Notes: generated by a model from the letters alone, not told the origin. A DNA stretch of 64,000 nucleotides from Paenibacillus sp. FSL H7-0326 (GCF_001955535.1 NZ_MPVN01000010.1:1-64000); one strand, 5' to 3'; shown: positions 34,601 to 44,920, counted from the stretch's first letter. Numbers and translations: made by a program.

Positions 34601-37219
34601 ATGATAACTGAACAACAATTACTTGATTTTATGCTGGAGACGGCCTATAAACCGATGACGTATCAAGAACTGGAGCAGCACTTCGGCATCGAAGATGCGG
34701 CTGAGTTCAAAGCGTTCTTGAAGCTGCTGAATCAGCTGGAGGACGAGGGAAGAATTGTCTTGACCCGTACGAACCGTTACGGTGTGCCAGGACGCATGCA
34801 GATGGTGAAGGGAAGATTGCAGGCTCACGCGAAGGGCTTTGCTTTTCTCATACCCGAGGATCGTGAGCACCCGGATGTCTATATTCATGCAAATGACCTG
34901 AAGAGTGCGATGAATGGAGATACCGTGCTTGTTCGTGTAACCTCCAAGGGACCTGAAGGCGGGCGGCTTGAAGGTGAAGTCGTTCGTGTCGTCAAGCGCG
35001 CCGTAGTACAAGTCGTGGGTGTGTTTCAGAGCCAGGAGGTATATGGGTTTGTTATTCCAGATGACAAACGTATCAATCGTGATATTTTTATCCCGAGGAC
35101 GGGCTTTAATAATGCGGTAGATGGCCAGAAGGTCGTCGTCAATATTGTAAGCTATCCCGAGGGACGGGCTGCTGCAGAAGGAGAAATCATCGAGATTCTA
35201 GGTCATAAAGATGACCCGGGCATCGATATTTTGTCCGTCATTCGCAAGCACCAGCTGCCTGAGGCATTCCCGGACGAAGTCTTAGAAGAGGCAGAACAGG
35301 CCCCTGATTCCATTACGGAAGATGAGATTATTAAGCAGGGCCGCAGAGATTTGCGTGGACTGAATATTGTGACCATTGACGGAGAAGATGCGAAGGACTT
35401 GGATGATGCGGTCAACGTAGAGCGCCTGCCAAACGGTCATTATCGTCTGGGTGTTCATATTGCGGATGTCGGCTACTACGTACGCGAGAATTCCAAGCTG
35501 GATCAGGAAGCGTATAACCGGGGCTGCAGCGTTTACTTGGTGGACCGGGTTATTCCGATGCTGCCGCACCGTTTATCCAATGGAATATGCAGCTTGAATC
35601 CCCAAGTGGATCGGCTCACCATGTCCTGTGTGATGGAATTCAATGAGCAGATGAAGGTCGTAAACCATGAGGTCTTCACCAGTGTGATCAAAACCAAAGA
35701 ACGTATGACCTATAAGAATGTGTACAAAATCTTGGAGGAAGAAGATCCTGAGCTGATCGAGCGGTACAGCGAGCTGGTCGACGACTTCAAGCTGATGAAG
35801 GAAATCGCGATGAAGCTGCGTGACATGCGTATGCGCCGGGGCGCGGTAGACTTTGATTTTGAAGAAAGCAAGATTCTCGTGGATGAGGAAGGCAAGCCGG
35901 TTGATATCGTCAAGAGAGAGCGTACGGTGGCCGAGCAGATCATTGAGGAATTCATGCTGGCGGCTAACGAAACTGTAGCAGAGCATTTCCACTGGCTGAA
36001 GGTGCCGTTCATCTACCGTGTCCATGAGGACCCGGATCAGGAGAAGCTTCAGAACTTCCTGGGCTTCGCTGCGAACTTTGGATTCCACGTTAAGGGTCGT
36101 GGCAACTCCATTCATCCAAGAGCGCTTCAGTCTTTGCTTGAAGATATTCAAGGTACGAAGGAACAGACGGTTATCAGCACGATGATGCTTCGTTCCATGA
36201 AGCAGGCGAAATACGATTCGGAAATGTCCGGACACTTTGGTCTGGCTGCGGAATTCTACAGCCACTTTACGTCACCGATCCGTCGTTATCCGGATCTTGT
36301 AATTCACCGTGTCATGCGAGAAGTGTTCGAGAATGGCGGCGCGCTTCCAGAGAACCGACAGGAGTACCTGGCGAGCCGCATGCCCGACATTGCTCAGCAG
36401 TCCTCAGAGCGGGAACGTGTAGCCGTTGAGGCCGAACGTGACACCGAGAAGATGAAGAAGGCACAGTACATGCTGGATAAAGTCGGAGAAGAGTTTGACG
36501 GCATGATCAGCAGTGTGACCAGCTTCGGCATGTTCATTGAGCTTGAGAACACGGTAGAAGGCCTTATTCGACTCAGCATGCTGACCGATGATTATTATCA
36601 TTTTGATGATCAGCACATGATTCTGATCGGCGAGCGGACCTCGAAGATATTCCGTATCGGGGATGAAGTGAAGATCCGTGTAGCACGGGTCAATATGGAT
36701 GAGTACACCATTGATTTTGAAATGGTAGATATGAAGCCTCGGCAGGAGCGCGGTCCAGGTTCGGGATTTGGCGGAGGCTCCCGTCGTGAAGGCCGTGAGG
36801 GCCGCGGAGGCAGAGACAGCCGGGGCGGTCATCAAGGCGGACGAGACAGCCGCGGCGGTAAGAGCGGCGGTGGAAACCGCGGCAAAAATGGCGGCAGAGG
36901 CGGACAGCAGGGAGCTTCCGGTACGGAATCGCGCGGAGGACAGAGCTTTGGCTTTGGCTCCGGTAAAGGCGGCTACAGCTCACCAGGCGGATCCTCTACC
37001 GGCTTCGGAGAAGGCGGACGTGGTGGACATTCAGGCCAGGGTAAAGGCCGCAAGAAAAAAACGTCGAAGAGCGGCGTGTTCATTGGTGAACAAGCTGCAC
37101 AGGCGCCAAGCGGCAATCCAGCTAATGGTGGAGAAGGCTCCGGCAAGCGCAAGCGTAAGCCTAAAGGGAAAAGCGGCGGAAACGGCATGGCCGCATTTGT
37201 CCGTAAGAAAAAGAAATAG
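34601..37219 (+). CDS. rnr: Ribonuclease R
   Basis: A 3'-5' exoribonuclease of 872 residues that degrades structured RNA and tmRNA-tagged messages. Domains in order: N-terminal helix-turn-helix (1-60), two cold-shock RNA-binding domains (about 65-240), the RNB catalytic domain (about 255-590, with TIDGEDAKDLDDAVNVE) and an S1 domain (about 640-710). The last 160 residues are a low-complexity tail rich in Gly, Arg and Lys with many RGG-like units. The usual basic tail is shorter. AGAGGTG precedes the ATG. It normally neighbours smpB, which here lies 12 kb away. Confidence 0.95.
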   Translation: MITEQQLLDFMLETAYKPMTYQELEQHFGIEDAAEFKAFLKLLNQLEDEGRIVLTRTNRYGVPGRMQMVKGRLQAHAKGFAFLIPEDREHPDVYIHANDLKSAMNGDTVLVRVTSKGPEGGRLEGEVVRVVKRAVVQVVGVFQSQEVYGFVIPDDKRINRDIFIPRTGFNNAVDGQKVVVNIVSYPEGRAAAEGEIIEILGHKDDPGIDILSVIRKHQLPEAFPDEVLEEAEQAPDSITEDEIIKQGRRDLRGLNIVTIDGEDAKDLDDAVNVERLPNGHYRLGVHIADVGYYVRENSKLDQEAYNRGCSVYLVDRVIPMLPHRLSNGICSLNPQVDRLTMSCVMEFNEQMKVVNHEVFTSVIKTKERMTYKNVYKILEEEDPELIERYSELVDDFKLMKEIAMKLRDMRMRRGAVDFDFEESKILVDEEGKPVDIVKRERTVAEQIIEEFMLAANETVAEHFHWLKVPFIYRVHEDPDQEKLQNFLGFAANFGFHVKGRGNSIHPRALQSLLEDIQGTKEQTVISTMMLRSMKQAKYDSEMSGHFGLAAEFYSHFTSPIRRYPDLVIHRVMREVFENGGALPENRQEYLASRMPDIAQQSSERERVAVEAERDTEKMKKAQYMLDKVGEEFDGMISSVTSFGMFIELENTVEGLIRLSMLTDDYYHFDDQHMILIGERTSKIFRIGDEVKIRVARVNMDEYTIDFEMVDMKPRQERGPGSGFGGGSRREGREGRGGRDSRGGHQGGRDSRGGKSGGGNRGKNGGRGGQQGASGTESRGGQSFGFGSGKGGYSSPGGSSTGFGEGGRGGHSGQGKGRKKKTSKSGVFIGEQAAQAPSGNPANGGEGSGKRKRKPKGKSGGNGMAAFVRKKKK

Positions 37220-37242
37220 GGAATCTGTATAAGCTATGATTA

Positions 37243-37275
37243 GGTCAACCAGAGATATCTGGTTGGCCTTTTTTT
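37243..37275 (+). terminator. Terminator after rnr
   Basis: GGTCAACCAGA pairs with TCTGGTTGGCC (one G-U pair) around GATA, followed by T7. The core resembles the terminator behind ssrA at 50449. Confidence 0.88.
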
Positions 37276-37321
37276 ATAGGTTCCTGTAGGCAGGGATTAT
37301 GCTAGAGCCTTCCCCTTGCGG

Positions 37322-38374
37322 TTATAAACTGCGGTGATGCTTCATATAATCGGCGGGGGCAATCCCATAATGCCGTTTGAACGTCTTGCTGAAGTGGGGA
37401 TAATCCGTATACCCCGTTCGTTCGCACGCTTCGGATGCGCTGCAGGCCTGCTGCTCAAGCAGTATTCTAGCTTCCTCCATTCGCAGCTTGATGACATACT
37501 GTACATAGCTCACCCCTGTTTCCTCCTTAAACAGCCTGCTAAAATAGGTTGTGGACATACCCGCCATATCTGCAGCCTGCTGTACGGAGAGGTCACTTGC
37601 ATGAAGGTGCTTCCGCGTATGAGCAATTGCTCTTAGAATCTGGTTACGTGAGCCAAAATTACGTTCTTGCTTAATCTGGTCTAAGAGAAGTGATACATAT
37701 TGAAGAAAGGCGGCTTCGGGTTCGGAGGAATCCAGCTGAATCGCTGCGTTTTTGTTTGAAAGAAGATAAGTTACATCAATTCCCCGTGTCTTAAGCATAT
37801 CGTTCAGGTCTGATTTGATCTGATCGATGATCATGTTCGGAGGTACAGCAGGTGCATCCTGCAGCAGTCCTTGATCCAGAAGGTGGACAGCTGCTTGATG
37901 AGCGGCTGTCTCATCCAGTTTCCATATGCTGTTCTCAAGCTTCTTCAGCAGCTCCAGCTGATGAACAACCCATTGCTTCTGGTGTAGGAGCTGCTGTTTG
38001 CGGGACTCGATTTTGTGAAGGATCGATTCAAGTGCTGCTTTGAATTTGTCAGGGCTTACCGGCTTCACCAGGTAATCTTCCACACCGAGCTGCAGTGCAG
38101 TCCGGGCATACTCGAAATCACTGTAGCCAGAAATAATGAGGAACACCACATGAGGGTTAGCTGCTCTGGCCTGCTCGATGAACGTGAGTCCATCCATCGC
38201 TGGCATGCAGATGTCTGTTACAATCAGATCAGGCTGCTCAGATAACAGCAGGAGTGCTTCCTGTCCATCCTCAGCCTCACCAACAACTTGATACGGGAGT
38301 CCAGAGGACTCCACCTGCTTCGCAAGACTGGCATGAATCATGTACTCATCATCCGCGATAATGACTTTATACAT
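37322..38374 (-). CDS. AraC-type response regulator (YesN-like)
   Basis: A 350-residue two-component regulator. The receiver domain (1-120) has the acidic pair Asp8/Asp9, phospho-acceptor Asp54 in IVTDICMPAMDG, and Lys in YLVKPVSP. The C-terminal 100 residues hold two AraC helix-turn-helix motifs (LSVQQAADMAGMSTTYFSRLF and ASEACERTGYTDYPHFSKTF). It lies 20 bases behind the kinase gene and probably activates the importer operon that diverges from the pair. Confidence 0.92.
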   Translation of the reverse strand: MYKVIIADDEYMIHASLAKQVESSGLPYQVVGEAEDGQEALLLLSEQPDLIVTDICMPAMDGLTFIEQARAANPHVVFLIISGYSDFEYARTALQLGVEDYLVKPVSPDKFKAALESILHKIESRKQQLLHQKQWVVHQLELLKKLENSIWKLDETAAHQAAVHLLDQGLLQDAPAVPPNMIIDQIKSDLNDMLKTRGIDVTYLLSNKNAAIQLDSSEPEAAFLQYVSLLLDQIKQERNFGSRNQILRAIAHTRKHLHASDLSVQQAADMAGMSTTYFSRLFKEETGVSYVQYVIKLRMEEARILLEQQACSASEACERTGYTDYPHFSKTFKRHYGIAPADYMKHHRSL

Positions 38375-38394
38375 TCAAGATCCCTCCTTATTTG

Positions 38395-40224
38395 TTATGG
38401 ACGGGCCGTCTGTAGATGGAGTGGCAGTTTAATCTCAATGACGGTACCGGCAGGACCGGAGGAATGAATGGTTAACCCGTAATCACATCCAAAGGACAGC
38501 CTAAGCCGCTCATGAACACTGGTGAGCCCGATTCCGCTGGATTGCAGTGGTTCCCATTCCACCCTGGATTCCTCACCATTACGGAAGTACTGATTCAGCA
38601 TTTCCATTCGATTCTCTTCCATTCCTTTACCATGATCCGTAATTCGCAGTATATAATTCCCGTCCGTATCCACTGTTCCGGTCAGACCGATATAGGAAGG
38701 CGGCAGACGGTGGTGCTGATAGCCATGAATAAATGCATTCTCAACGAGCGGCTGCAGTGTCAGCCGAACCAGCGGAATTTGATCCATTACTGACTCTTCA
38801 ATGCAGATATCGACCGTTAATTTTCGATACCTCGCCTTTTGGATATCCAAATACGCCCTTAAGTGCCCGATCTCCTCCCGAAGTGTAACGATCTGATGAG
38901 CATTCTTCAGGTTATAGCGGAACAGATCGGCGAGGGAGGTTGTCATTCGGCTGATCACCATTTGGTTGTCGAGGATGGCATGGGCATTAATGACTTCAAG
39001 TGTATTGTACAGAAAATGAGGATTAATCTGGGATTGCATCGCGTGAAGCGCCGATTCCTTCTGCTTCAGACTCAGCTCACGCTCTTTGAGCTTGGCGGAT
39101 TGAACCTCGCTCACGAGTCGTTTGAGCTCCCCCACCATATGGGAATAGCTGCGGAACAGCCCGCCGATCTCATCCTTGCGTCCAGTCATACGGGTGATAG
39201 GGGTAGAAAAATCACCGGATTGTATGCGTTTCATGAAATGCTGGAGCAGTGATAAGGCGCGGCTGATCTGTAAGGAGAATCCGCCCATAACGAGAAGTGT
39301 CACCAGCATAATAACGACAAACAAATATACGGTAGTTGATCTTAGATTAAGGAGCTCAAACACGATAGCATTCTTAGGCTGTTCCAGTGCCACCGCCCAT
39401 TTGGAGAGAGTGGCCTCCTCATATAATAAAATATTTTCGCTGTTGCCTTCGTATTCATGTATTAAGCCGGCAGGCTCAGCTGAGAATTTCTCCGCAAGGG
39501 ACGCAGGTAAGAGATCGTTAATTCGTTCCTTGTCCGGATGATACAGGATGCGGTTATTCTGCATATCGGCAATCCACAGGTGAAGGTCCTCCCTGGATAC
39601 GTTGCTGCAAATACCGGCAATCTGATCGAGATTCAGATCAACCACGAGCAGTCCCTCATAGAGGTAGCTTTTACTGCTCGGTATTTTTCGGATTAATGTC
39701 AGCACGGGCTCTGAACCAATATAGCGGATCCCCGTCATATGAAAATCATCCATCTGATCCATGTCCGCTAACAGCAGCCGATTACGCTGCCTGATGCTCC
39801 GCATATCGAGCATTTCTTCTGAGCGGCTGTAATCACTGACCTGCATGCCGTTCTTGGCAAGAACGGAGAGCCCGACCAGATCATCACGTCCATATAGCAT
39901 TTGGGCGAACAGTCCTTTTTCGATGGCATCAGATAGCTTCAAGTACTCATAAGGGGTCATGCTGGAACGATTGATTAGGGTTTGGATATGCGGATTCGAT
40001 AGAAAGGGGTAGGTTGAAGTTTCCAGATTAGATATATATAGATTCAGATATTCGCTGGTTTGAGTCACGATTCGTTCGTTGGATGCGATGGCAGACTCTT
40101 CAATGGTGCGGGTTGATGCATTGTACCAATAGGAGCCGAGGATGATTACAGGCAGACAGACAAAGATCAGGCTGATTGCAATCAGTCTCTTATTAATAGA
40201 CAGGCTGGATAAGATATGAACCAC
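38395..40224 (-). CDS. Sensor histidine kinase (YesM-like)
   Basis: A 609-residue membrane kinase. One transmembrane helix is at about 12-32. An extracellular sensor region extends to about 280, a second helix lies near 295-315, a HAMP domain follows, and the kinase core begins near 390 with INPHFLYNTLEVINA. The ATPase part shows LQPLVENAFIHGY and GKGMEE, then GIGLTSVHERL. The start is a GTG at 40224 with only weak AG-rich sequence before it, so it is not certain. It likely senses the sugar, perhaps with the binding protein encoded divergently. Confidence 0.9.
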   Translation of the reverse strand: MVHILSSLSINKRLIAISLIFVCLPVIILGSYWYNASTRTIEESAIASNERIVTQTSEYLNLYISNLETSTYPFLSNPHIQTLINRSSMTPYEYLKLSDAIEKGLFAQMLYGRDDLVGLSVLAKNGMQVSDYSRSEEMLDMRSIRQRNRLLLADMDQMDDFHMTGIRYIGSEPVLTLIRKIPSSKSYLYEGLLVVDLNLDQIAGICSNVSREDLHLWIADMQNNRILYHPDKERINDLLPASLAEKFSAEPAGLIHEYEGNSENILLYEEATLSKWAVALEQPKNAIVFELLNLRSTTVYLFVVIMLVTLLVMGGFSLQISRALSLLQHFMKRIQSGDFSTPITRMTGRKDEIGGLFRSYSHMVGELKRLVSEVQSAKLKERELSLKQKESALHAMQSQINPHFLYNTLEVINAHAILDNQMVISRMTTSLADLFRYNLKNAHQIVTLREEIGHLRAYLDIQKARYRKLTVDICIEESVMDQIPLVRLTLQPLVENAFIHGYQHHRLPPSYIGLTGTVDTDGNYILRITDHGKGMEENRMEMLNQYFRNGEESRVEWEPLQSSGIGLTSVHERLRLSFGCDYGLTIHSSGPAGTVIEIKLPLHLQTARP

Positions 40225-40352
40225 CTCTCTTTGCGATGTGAATCAGGTGAGTGCAGGAAAAGACAACTAGAGTAGAATTAACCATTCCTCCCTCACTTAC
40301 AATATTTACAATATAAGATGTGGATGGAATTACTATAGCGGGGGGCGGTTAA

Positions 40353-41726
40353 ATGGTCAAGCGTAAGAAGGTGTCCGTACTCGTATGTATGCTGCTTGTG
40401 TTCTCTGTATTCGCGGCAGCTTGCAGTGGAGGAGGCACGAATGGAGGCAGTGAAGGAGCTGGCACAGATCCAGAGACCAATGGGCAAACGGCACAGGAAG
40501 AGGTAGCCATCACGCTGGGATATTACTCTGATGGCAAGAGCGACGCCAAGATGAAGGAACTGATCGAGAAGTTCACTGCCAAGTTTCCGCATATTAAAGT
40601 AGATACGCAGAGTGCGCCGTATGGTCAGTTCTATCAGAAGCTCGACACACAGATTGCCGCAGGCAAAGCACCGGATGTCTGGCTGTCGGACGGAGCGCTC
40701 GTCATGAAGTATGCCGAGAGAGGCACGCTGAAGGACGTAACCGAGTGGATTGACCGTGATCTGAACAAGGATGACTATTACGGACTGGAGTTCAACAAGG
40801 ATGCAGATGGACGATACTGGGGCATTCCGCAAGGCATTCAAATCGGGGTCCTGTATTATAACAAGGATCTGTTTGATAAAGCCGGAGTCGAATATCCGAC
40901 AGAGGAGTGGAGCTGGGAAGATCTGAAGACAGCTGCGACTCAGCTGACGGTAGATGGAAGCGGAAAGGCTGCTGCAGAGGAAGGGTTCGATGCGAATACC
41001 GTTAGTCAGTTCGGACTTACTTTTTTCAGCATAACCGAGGGCTGGTTCACGGTACTTAAATCGTACGGCGGCGGCATTCTCGACGAGACCGGCACACAGT
41101 CAATTGTAGACTCCGATGGCAACAAAGAGGCGATGAACTGGATCGTCGATGGTATGCAAAAAGGCATCTTCACCGATCCCGTGGATCTGAAGAGCTTCCA
41201 AAGTGCGATGGCTGTGTTCCCGAGCGGGTCAGCCGCGATGCGAATCGGCATTTATGCCCGTGTTCAGGCAGCTAATGAAGCGGGACTGAATTATGATGTC
41301 ACCGTGCTGCCGACAGGTCCGGACGGCAAACGCTTTGCTCCGGTTATCGCGAACTCATGGGTCATCAGTGCGAAAGCCGATGAGGCTAAGGCTGCTGCAG
41401 CATGGGAATGGATGAAGTTCTGGGCTACGGAGGATGAGGTGCAGAAGGAATGGGCAGCGCTTGGGGAGGCCGTTCCGGTCAAGAAGTCAGTAGCTAACTC
41501 CGACGTGTTCTTAACCGCTGGGGAGAAGCCTGAGAATCGTCAGGCGTTCCTCGACAGCTTTGAATTTGCAGGGACACTGGATACCAATGCGGTATGGGAA
41601 GAGTGGGTATCCAAATTCAATGAGAATGCAGAGCGTGCTTTCCTTGGTGATGCTACGGTGGATGAGTCACTGACGAAGGCTAATGGAGAAATTCAGGATG
41701 TGCTGGATGCATTTTATGAGAAATAA
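40353..41726 (+). CDS. Sugar ABC transporter substrate-binding lipoprotein
   Basis: A 457-residue family 1 extracellular solute-binding protein. The signal peptide ends in lipobox FAAAC with the lipid-bearing Cys24, followed by a Gly/Ser/Glu linker. The mature part reads VAITLGYYSDGKSDAKMKEL and PDVWLSDGAL, as in the UgpB/MalE group. GGGGGGCGG precedes the ATG. It is first in an operon with two permeases and catabolic enzymes; no ATPase gene belongs to it. The substrate is likely an oligosaccharide or glycoside, by context. Confidence 0.9.
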   Translation: MVKRKKVSVLVCMLLVFSVFAAACSGGGTNGGSEGAGTDPETNGQTAQEEVAITLGYYSDGKSDAKMKELIEKFTAKFPHIKVDTQSAPYGQFYQKLDTQIAAGKAPDVWLSDGALVMKYAERGTLKDVTEWIDRDLNKDDYYGLEFNKDADGRYWGIPQGIQIGVLYYNKDLFDKAGVEYPTEEWSWEDLKTAATQLTVDGSGKAAAEEGFDANTVSQFGLTFFSITEGWFTVLKSYGGGILDETGTQSIVDSDGNKEAMNWIVDGMQKGIFTDPVDLKSFQSAMAVFPSGSAAMRIGIYARVQAANEAGLNYDVTVLPTGPDGKRFAPVIANSWVISAKADEAKAAAAWEWMKFWATEDEVQKEWAALGEAVPVKKSVANSDVFLTAGEKPENRQAFLDSFEFAGTLDTNAVWEEWVSKFNENAERAFLGDATVDESLTKANGEIQDVLDAFYEK

Positions 41727-41749
41727 CGAAGCCAAAGGAGCTGCCGCGG

Positions 41750-42712
41750 ATGACACTGAGCAAATCGACGAGAGCCGTGCCCAAGAGAGGGCATAAGCTA
41801 AAGTCCGCGGGCCGCAGCCGCTACTTGCGATCGGAAGGAAGATGGGGACTCCTGATGGTGTCCCCGTATCTTATTCATTTCGTCGTGTTCGTCGCCGGCC
41901 CGCTACTTGTCTCCCTGTATTTCAGCTTTTCCGATTATGACATGCTGACCCCGCCGCAGTGGATCGGGACAGAGAACTATAACAAGCTGTTTAACGAGCC
42001 GCTGTTCTGGAAGTCGCTGTGGAATACGATCTATTTTGCCATTTTATTTGTGCCGCTGCAGACGATTCTCGCCCTGGTTCTGGCTGTGATGCTGAATCAG
42101 AAGCTAAAAGGACTCAAATGGTTCCGAATGGCACATTTTATCCCGGTTATCTCCTCGTGGACGGTCATCCTGTATGTTGCGGATGCGATTTTTAATCCTC
42201 GGTTCGGATTTGCCAACTCCCTGCTGGTGAAGTGGGGATTTGAGCCGCAGCAATGGCTGAACAGTGAAAACTGGGTTATTCCGCTGCTCGTCATTATTGC
42301 CGTTTGGAAAGGTATAGGGTACATTATGGTGCTGTTCCTGGCAGGTCTGCAAAATGTCCCGAATGAGCTGTACGAGGCTGCTGAGATGGATGGTGCAGGT
42401 GTGCTTCGCAAATTCCGGAGCATCACCGTGCCGCTGATCTCGCCGACGACGTTTCTAGTCATCATACTCAGTACAATCTCCACGTTTCAGGCATTTGAGC
42501 AGATCTATGTCATGACAGGCGGCGGGGACATTGCAGCAGCAGGAGGCCCGCGTGATTCCAGTCTTGTGCTTATGCTCTACCTATACCGTGAGGGCTTCTC
42601 GTTCTTGCATATGGGATATGCCTCGGCTATTGCCTGGGTGCTGTTCGTAATCCTGTTCAGCCTGACGCTGGTGCAGATGAAGCTGCAGAACCGCTGGGTG
42701 CATTACAACTGA
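41750..42712 (+). CDS. Sugar ABC transporter permease (MalF/UgpA type)
   Basis: A 320-residue inner-membrane protein with six predicted helices. The EAA loop, which contacts the ATPase, reads ELYEAAEMDGAGVLRKFRSI. AAAGGAG lies before the ATG. The 30-residue N-terminus is strongly basic and is longer than usual. It pairs with the next gene. Confidence 0.92.
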   Translation: MTLSKSTRAVPKRGHKLKSAGRSRYLRSEGRWGLLMVSPYLIHFVVFVAGPLLVSLYFSFSDYDMLTPPQWIGTENYNKLFNEPLFWKSLWNTIYFAILFVPLQTILALVLAVMLNQKLKGLKWFRMAHFIPVISSWTVILYVADAIFNPRFGFANSLLVKWGFEPQQWLNSENWVIPLLVIIAVWKGIGYIMVLFLAGLQNVPNELYEAAEMDGAGVLRKFRSITVPLISPTTFLVIILSTISTFQAFEQIYVMTGGGDIAAAGGPRDSSLVLMLYLYREGFSFLHMGYASAIAWVLFVILFSLTLVQMKLQNRWVHYN

Positions 42713-42787
42713 TCTAATCAGATTAGCAGCTAATAAGGTCTTATTTAAATGAGAAGAAGCGTCTTCCTATAGGAAGGAGGTCAACCC

Positions 42788-43618
42788 ATGAAAACCTCTC
42801 GTAAGAAATCAGGTAAAATCATTGCTTATATCGCAATCATGATCAGCTCGCTCATTATGCTGGTGCCTTTTGTTAAGGCGATTCTGAATTCATTAAAAAC
42901 ATATGCAGAATACACCGCCGTACCGCCGACCTGGTTCCCAAAAGACTTTCAGTGGTCCAACTATGCGGAGGTACTGAAGCTGGGCGATTTCGGCACACAG
43001 ACGATGAACAGCTTCATTGTTGCCATTCTGTCTGTGGTCGGAACCTTACTGTCCTGCTCACTGGTGGGTTATGCCTTTGCCAGGCTCCGTTTTCCCTTTA
43101 AAAACGTTCTGTTCATGTTTGTACTCGGCACGATGATGATCCCTCCAGTGGTTATCATCATTCCGCATTTTATCATCTTCAACTCGATGAACATGCTGGA
43201 TACACTTACACCGCTGTGGGTAATTGAATGGCTTGCCCAGCCGTTCGGCATCTTTCTGATGCGGCAGGCTTTCCTCAGCATACCGGGAGAGTATGAGGAG
43301 TCTGCCAAGATGGAAGGAGCCAACCCGCTGCGGATCTACTGGCGCATTTATATGCCGCTGAGTCTGCCGTCGCTCGCGACACTCTCCATTTTTACATTCA
43401 TGACCAAATGGAATGAGATCCTGGCACCGTCCATTTATTTGAGCTCCAGCGATAAGTTTACCTTGCCGATCGGCATCTTGGGTCTCAAAGGGCAATGGGT
43501 CGGCAATGAGCAGCTGATGGTCGCTGCGGCGCTGATGAGTTTGCTGCCGATTCTGCTCGTATTCCTGTTTGCGGAGAAGTACTTCGTGCAGAACCATACG
43601 GCTTCAGGCATTAAATAA
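42788..43618 (+). CDS. Sugar ABC transporter permease (MalG/UgpE type)
   Basis: A 276-residue permease with six helices and EAA loop EYEESAKMEGANPLRIYWRI. The ending AEKYFVQNHTASGIKK-like segment (here ...TASGIK) is the usual end of the type. AGGAAGGAGGTC precedes the ATG closely. The operon continues with no terminator. Confidence 0.93.
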   Translation: MKTSRKKSGKIIAYIAIMISSLIMLVPFVKAILNSLKTYAEYTAVPPTWFPKDFQWSNYAEVLKLGDFGTQTMNSFIVAILSVVGTLLSCSLVGYAFARLRFPFKNVLFMFVLGTMMIPPVVIIIPHFIIFNSMNMLDTLTPLWVIEWLAQPFGIFLMRQAFLSIPGEYEESAKMEGANPLRIYWRIYMPLSLPSLATLSIFTFMTKWNEILAPSIYLSSSDKFTLPIGILGLKGQWVGNEQLMVAAALMSLLPILLVFLFAEKYFVQNHTASGIK

Positions 43619-43657
43619 TGCGGGATTGAATGTTGCCCCGTAAGGAGGAAAAAAAGG

Positions 43658-44659
43658 TTGGATCATAACGAGATTAGCCGAGACGGTCAGGACAAGACAA
43701 AATCATCTCATCATAGTCCACCACCGCGTGCTCACTCGCAGCTGCGTACTGACACGCAGGAGGATGGCATTGTGTCTCACGACCGTTTATTTCCCGTCGC
43801 GGCTTTCAGTGGGACCCTGATCGAGTACAGCCTTCCGGAAGCAATGAGAATTACGGCTGAACTTGGTTTTGATGGTATTGAGATTGCCTGCAGATCACCT
43901 CATCTTCCGCTGGATGTGCCGCTTCAGGAAGTCAGGAAAGTGAGAGAGCGGGCAGAGGAGCTGGGACTTGCCATTCCAGCCTTAGCAGGATATGTCGGAT
44001 ACTTCTCTAACTTGACGGAGGAGGAGTGTAAGTCTGCTTTAGAAGATGTTCGGCAGCTTATTCAGATCGCAAGTGTAATGGGTGTCCCTTATGTTCGTGT
44101 GTTTCCGGGTGCCCCCAATGCATTTAAGGCAGAGGAGCATCATTATGAGCAGGCAGCCCGGTATTTGCGAGCCTGCGTAGAAGAGGCGGCGGAATCTGGG
44201 GTTCAAATCCTCATTGAAATTCATAACCAAACGCTGATAGAGGACGCCGTTAGCGCCATGAAGCTGCAGGGATTAACAGGGGATGACAGGCTGGGATTCA
44301 TCCATGATGCAGGCAATATGTACATCTCCGATGTTGATTATGGGGCTGAATCGGTTCAGCAGCTCGGTGCTTCTCTCTGCCATGTCCATGTAAAGGATGA
44401 GCGGAGAATGGCGGCTGCGGGTGAGGAAGGGACGTTTGTCAATCTGACTCGCCATGGGAATGAGGCATTCATGCAGTGCCGGCTGGGAGAAGGCGAGGTA
44501 GATCACGCTCCGCTGCTGGGGGCTCTGCATCAGAGCGGATATAGCGGGTGGATTACGCTGGAATGTGCAGCGCCTTATCCTGCGGTCGAGCGCCTCGCTT
44601 ATGACCTGAAGGAGATTCAAAGATTGATGGCAGAGGTGAAGGCACAGAATCAGGGTTGA
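43658..44659 (+). CDS. Sugar phosphate isomerase/epimerase (TIM barrel, AP endonuclease 2-like)
   Basis: A xylose-isomerase-like TIM barrel with metal-site sequence ILIEIHNQTL, LGFIHDAGNMYIS, HVHVKDE and WITLECA. Proteins of this fold act as isomerases, epimerases, dehydratases or lyases on sugars, often beside Gfo/Idh oxidoreductases, as here. The first possible start is a TTG at 43658 behind AAGGAGG. A GTG at 43772 behind AGGAGG would remove a His/Pro/Gln-rich, disordered-looking stretch of 38 residues. Both are plausible; the shorter form has the usual family length. Confidence 0.82.
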   Translation: MDHNEISRDGQDKTKSSHHSPPPRAHSQLRTDTQEDGIVSHDRLFPVAAFSGTLIEYSLPEAMRITAELGFDGIEIACRSPHLPLDVPLQEVRKVRERAEELGLAIPALAGYVGYFSNLTEEECKSALEDVRQLIQIASVMGVPYVRVFPGAPNAFKAEEHHYEQAARYLRACVEEAAESGVQILIEIHNQTLIEDAVSAMKLQGLTGDDRLGFIHDAGNMYISDVDYGAESVQQLGASLCHVHVKDERRMAAAGEEGTFVNLTRHGNEAFMQCRLGEGEVDHAPLLGALHQSGYSGWITLECAAPYPAVERLAYDLKEIQRLMAEVKAQNQG

Positions 44660-44920
44660 AGAAGAAGTGCGAATATTGAGGAGAAATTACTAAAGCCGCT
44701 AGATTCAGGAGTCACTTGGGAAGTAGCACAGGTGAGATGAGGGATTCAGCAGTAGCAGCAGCATAGGGAAGTTAAAAGAGCTAAAGTGAAGCTGCAGTTT
44801 ATATTGGTAAAAAGCAAGTGCAACTAAAGGTAGAGGGCGAGGACGGGGAGCATTCAGTAGAGTTACGCGTATTGGAGCATGACATTTTGTAAAGATCTCT
44901 TAGCGGAAAGGAGAGGTATG
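44660..44920 (+). other. Non-coding gap inside the catabolic operon
   Basis: About 260 purine-rich bases hold no reading frame I can support, no terminator and no clear promoter. An in-frame ATG at 44879 would extend the next gene by 14 residues but lacks a binding site. Confidence 0.5.

Noticed and set aside
36404..37232. Alternate-frame proteins in the rnr tail region
   Set aside because: The GC-rich repeats of the tail leave other frames open; they are Ala/Arg- or Pro-rich without sites. The RNase R frame is continuous from the catalytic domains.
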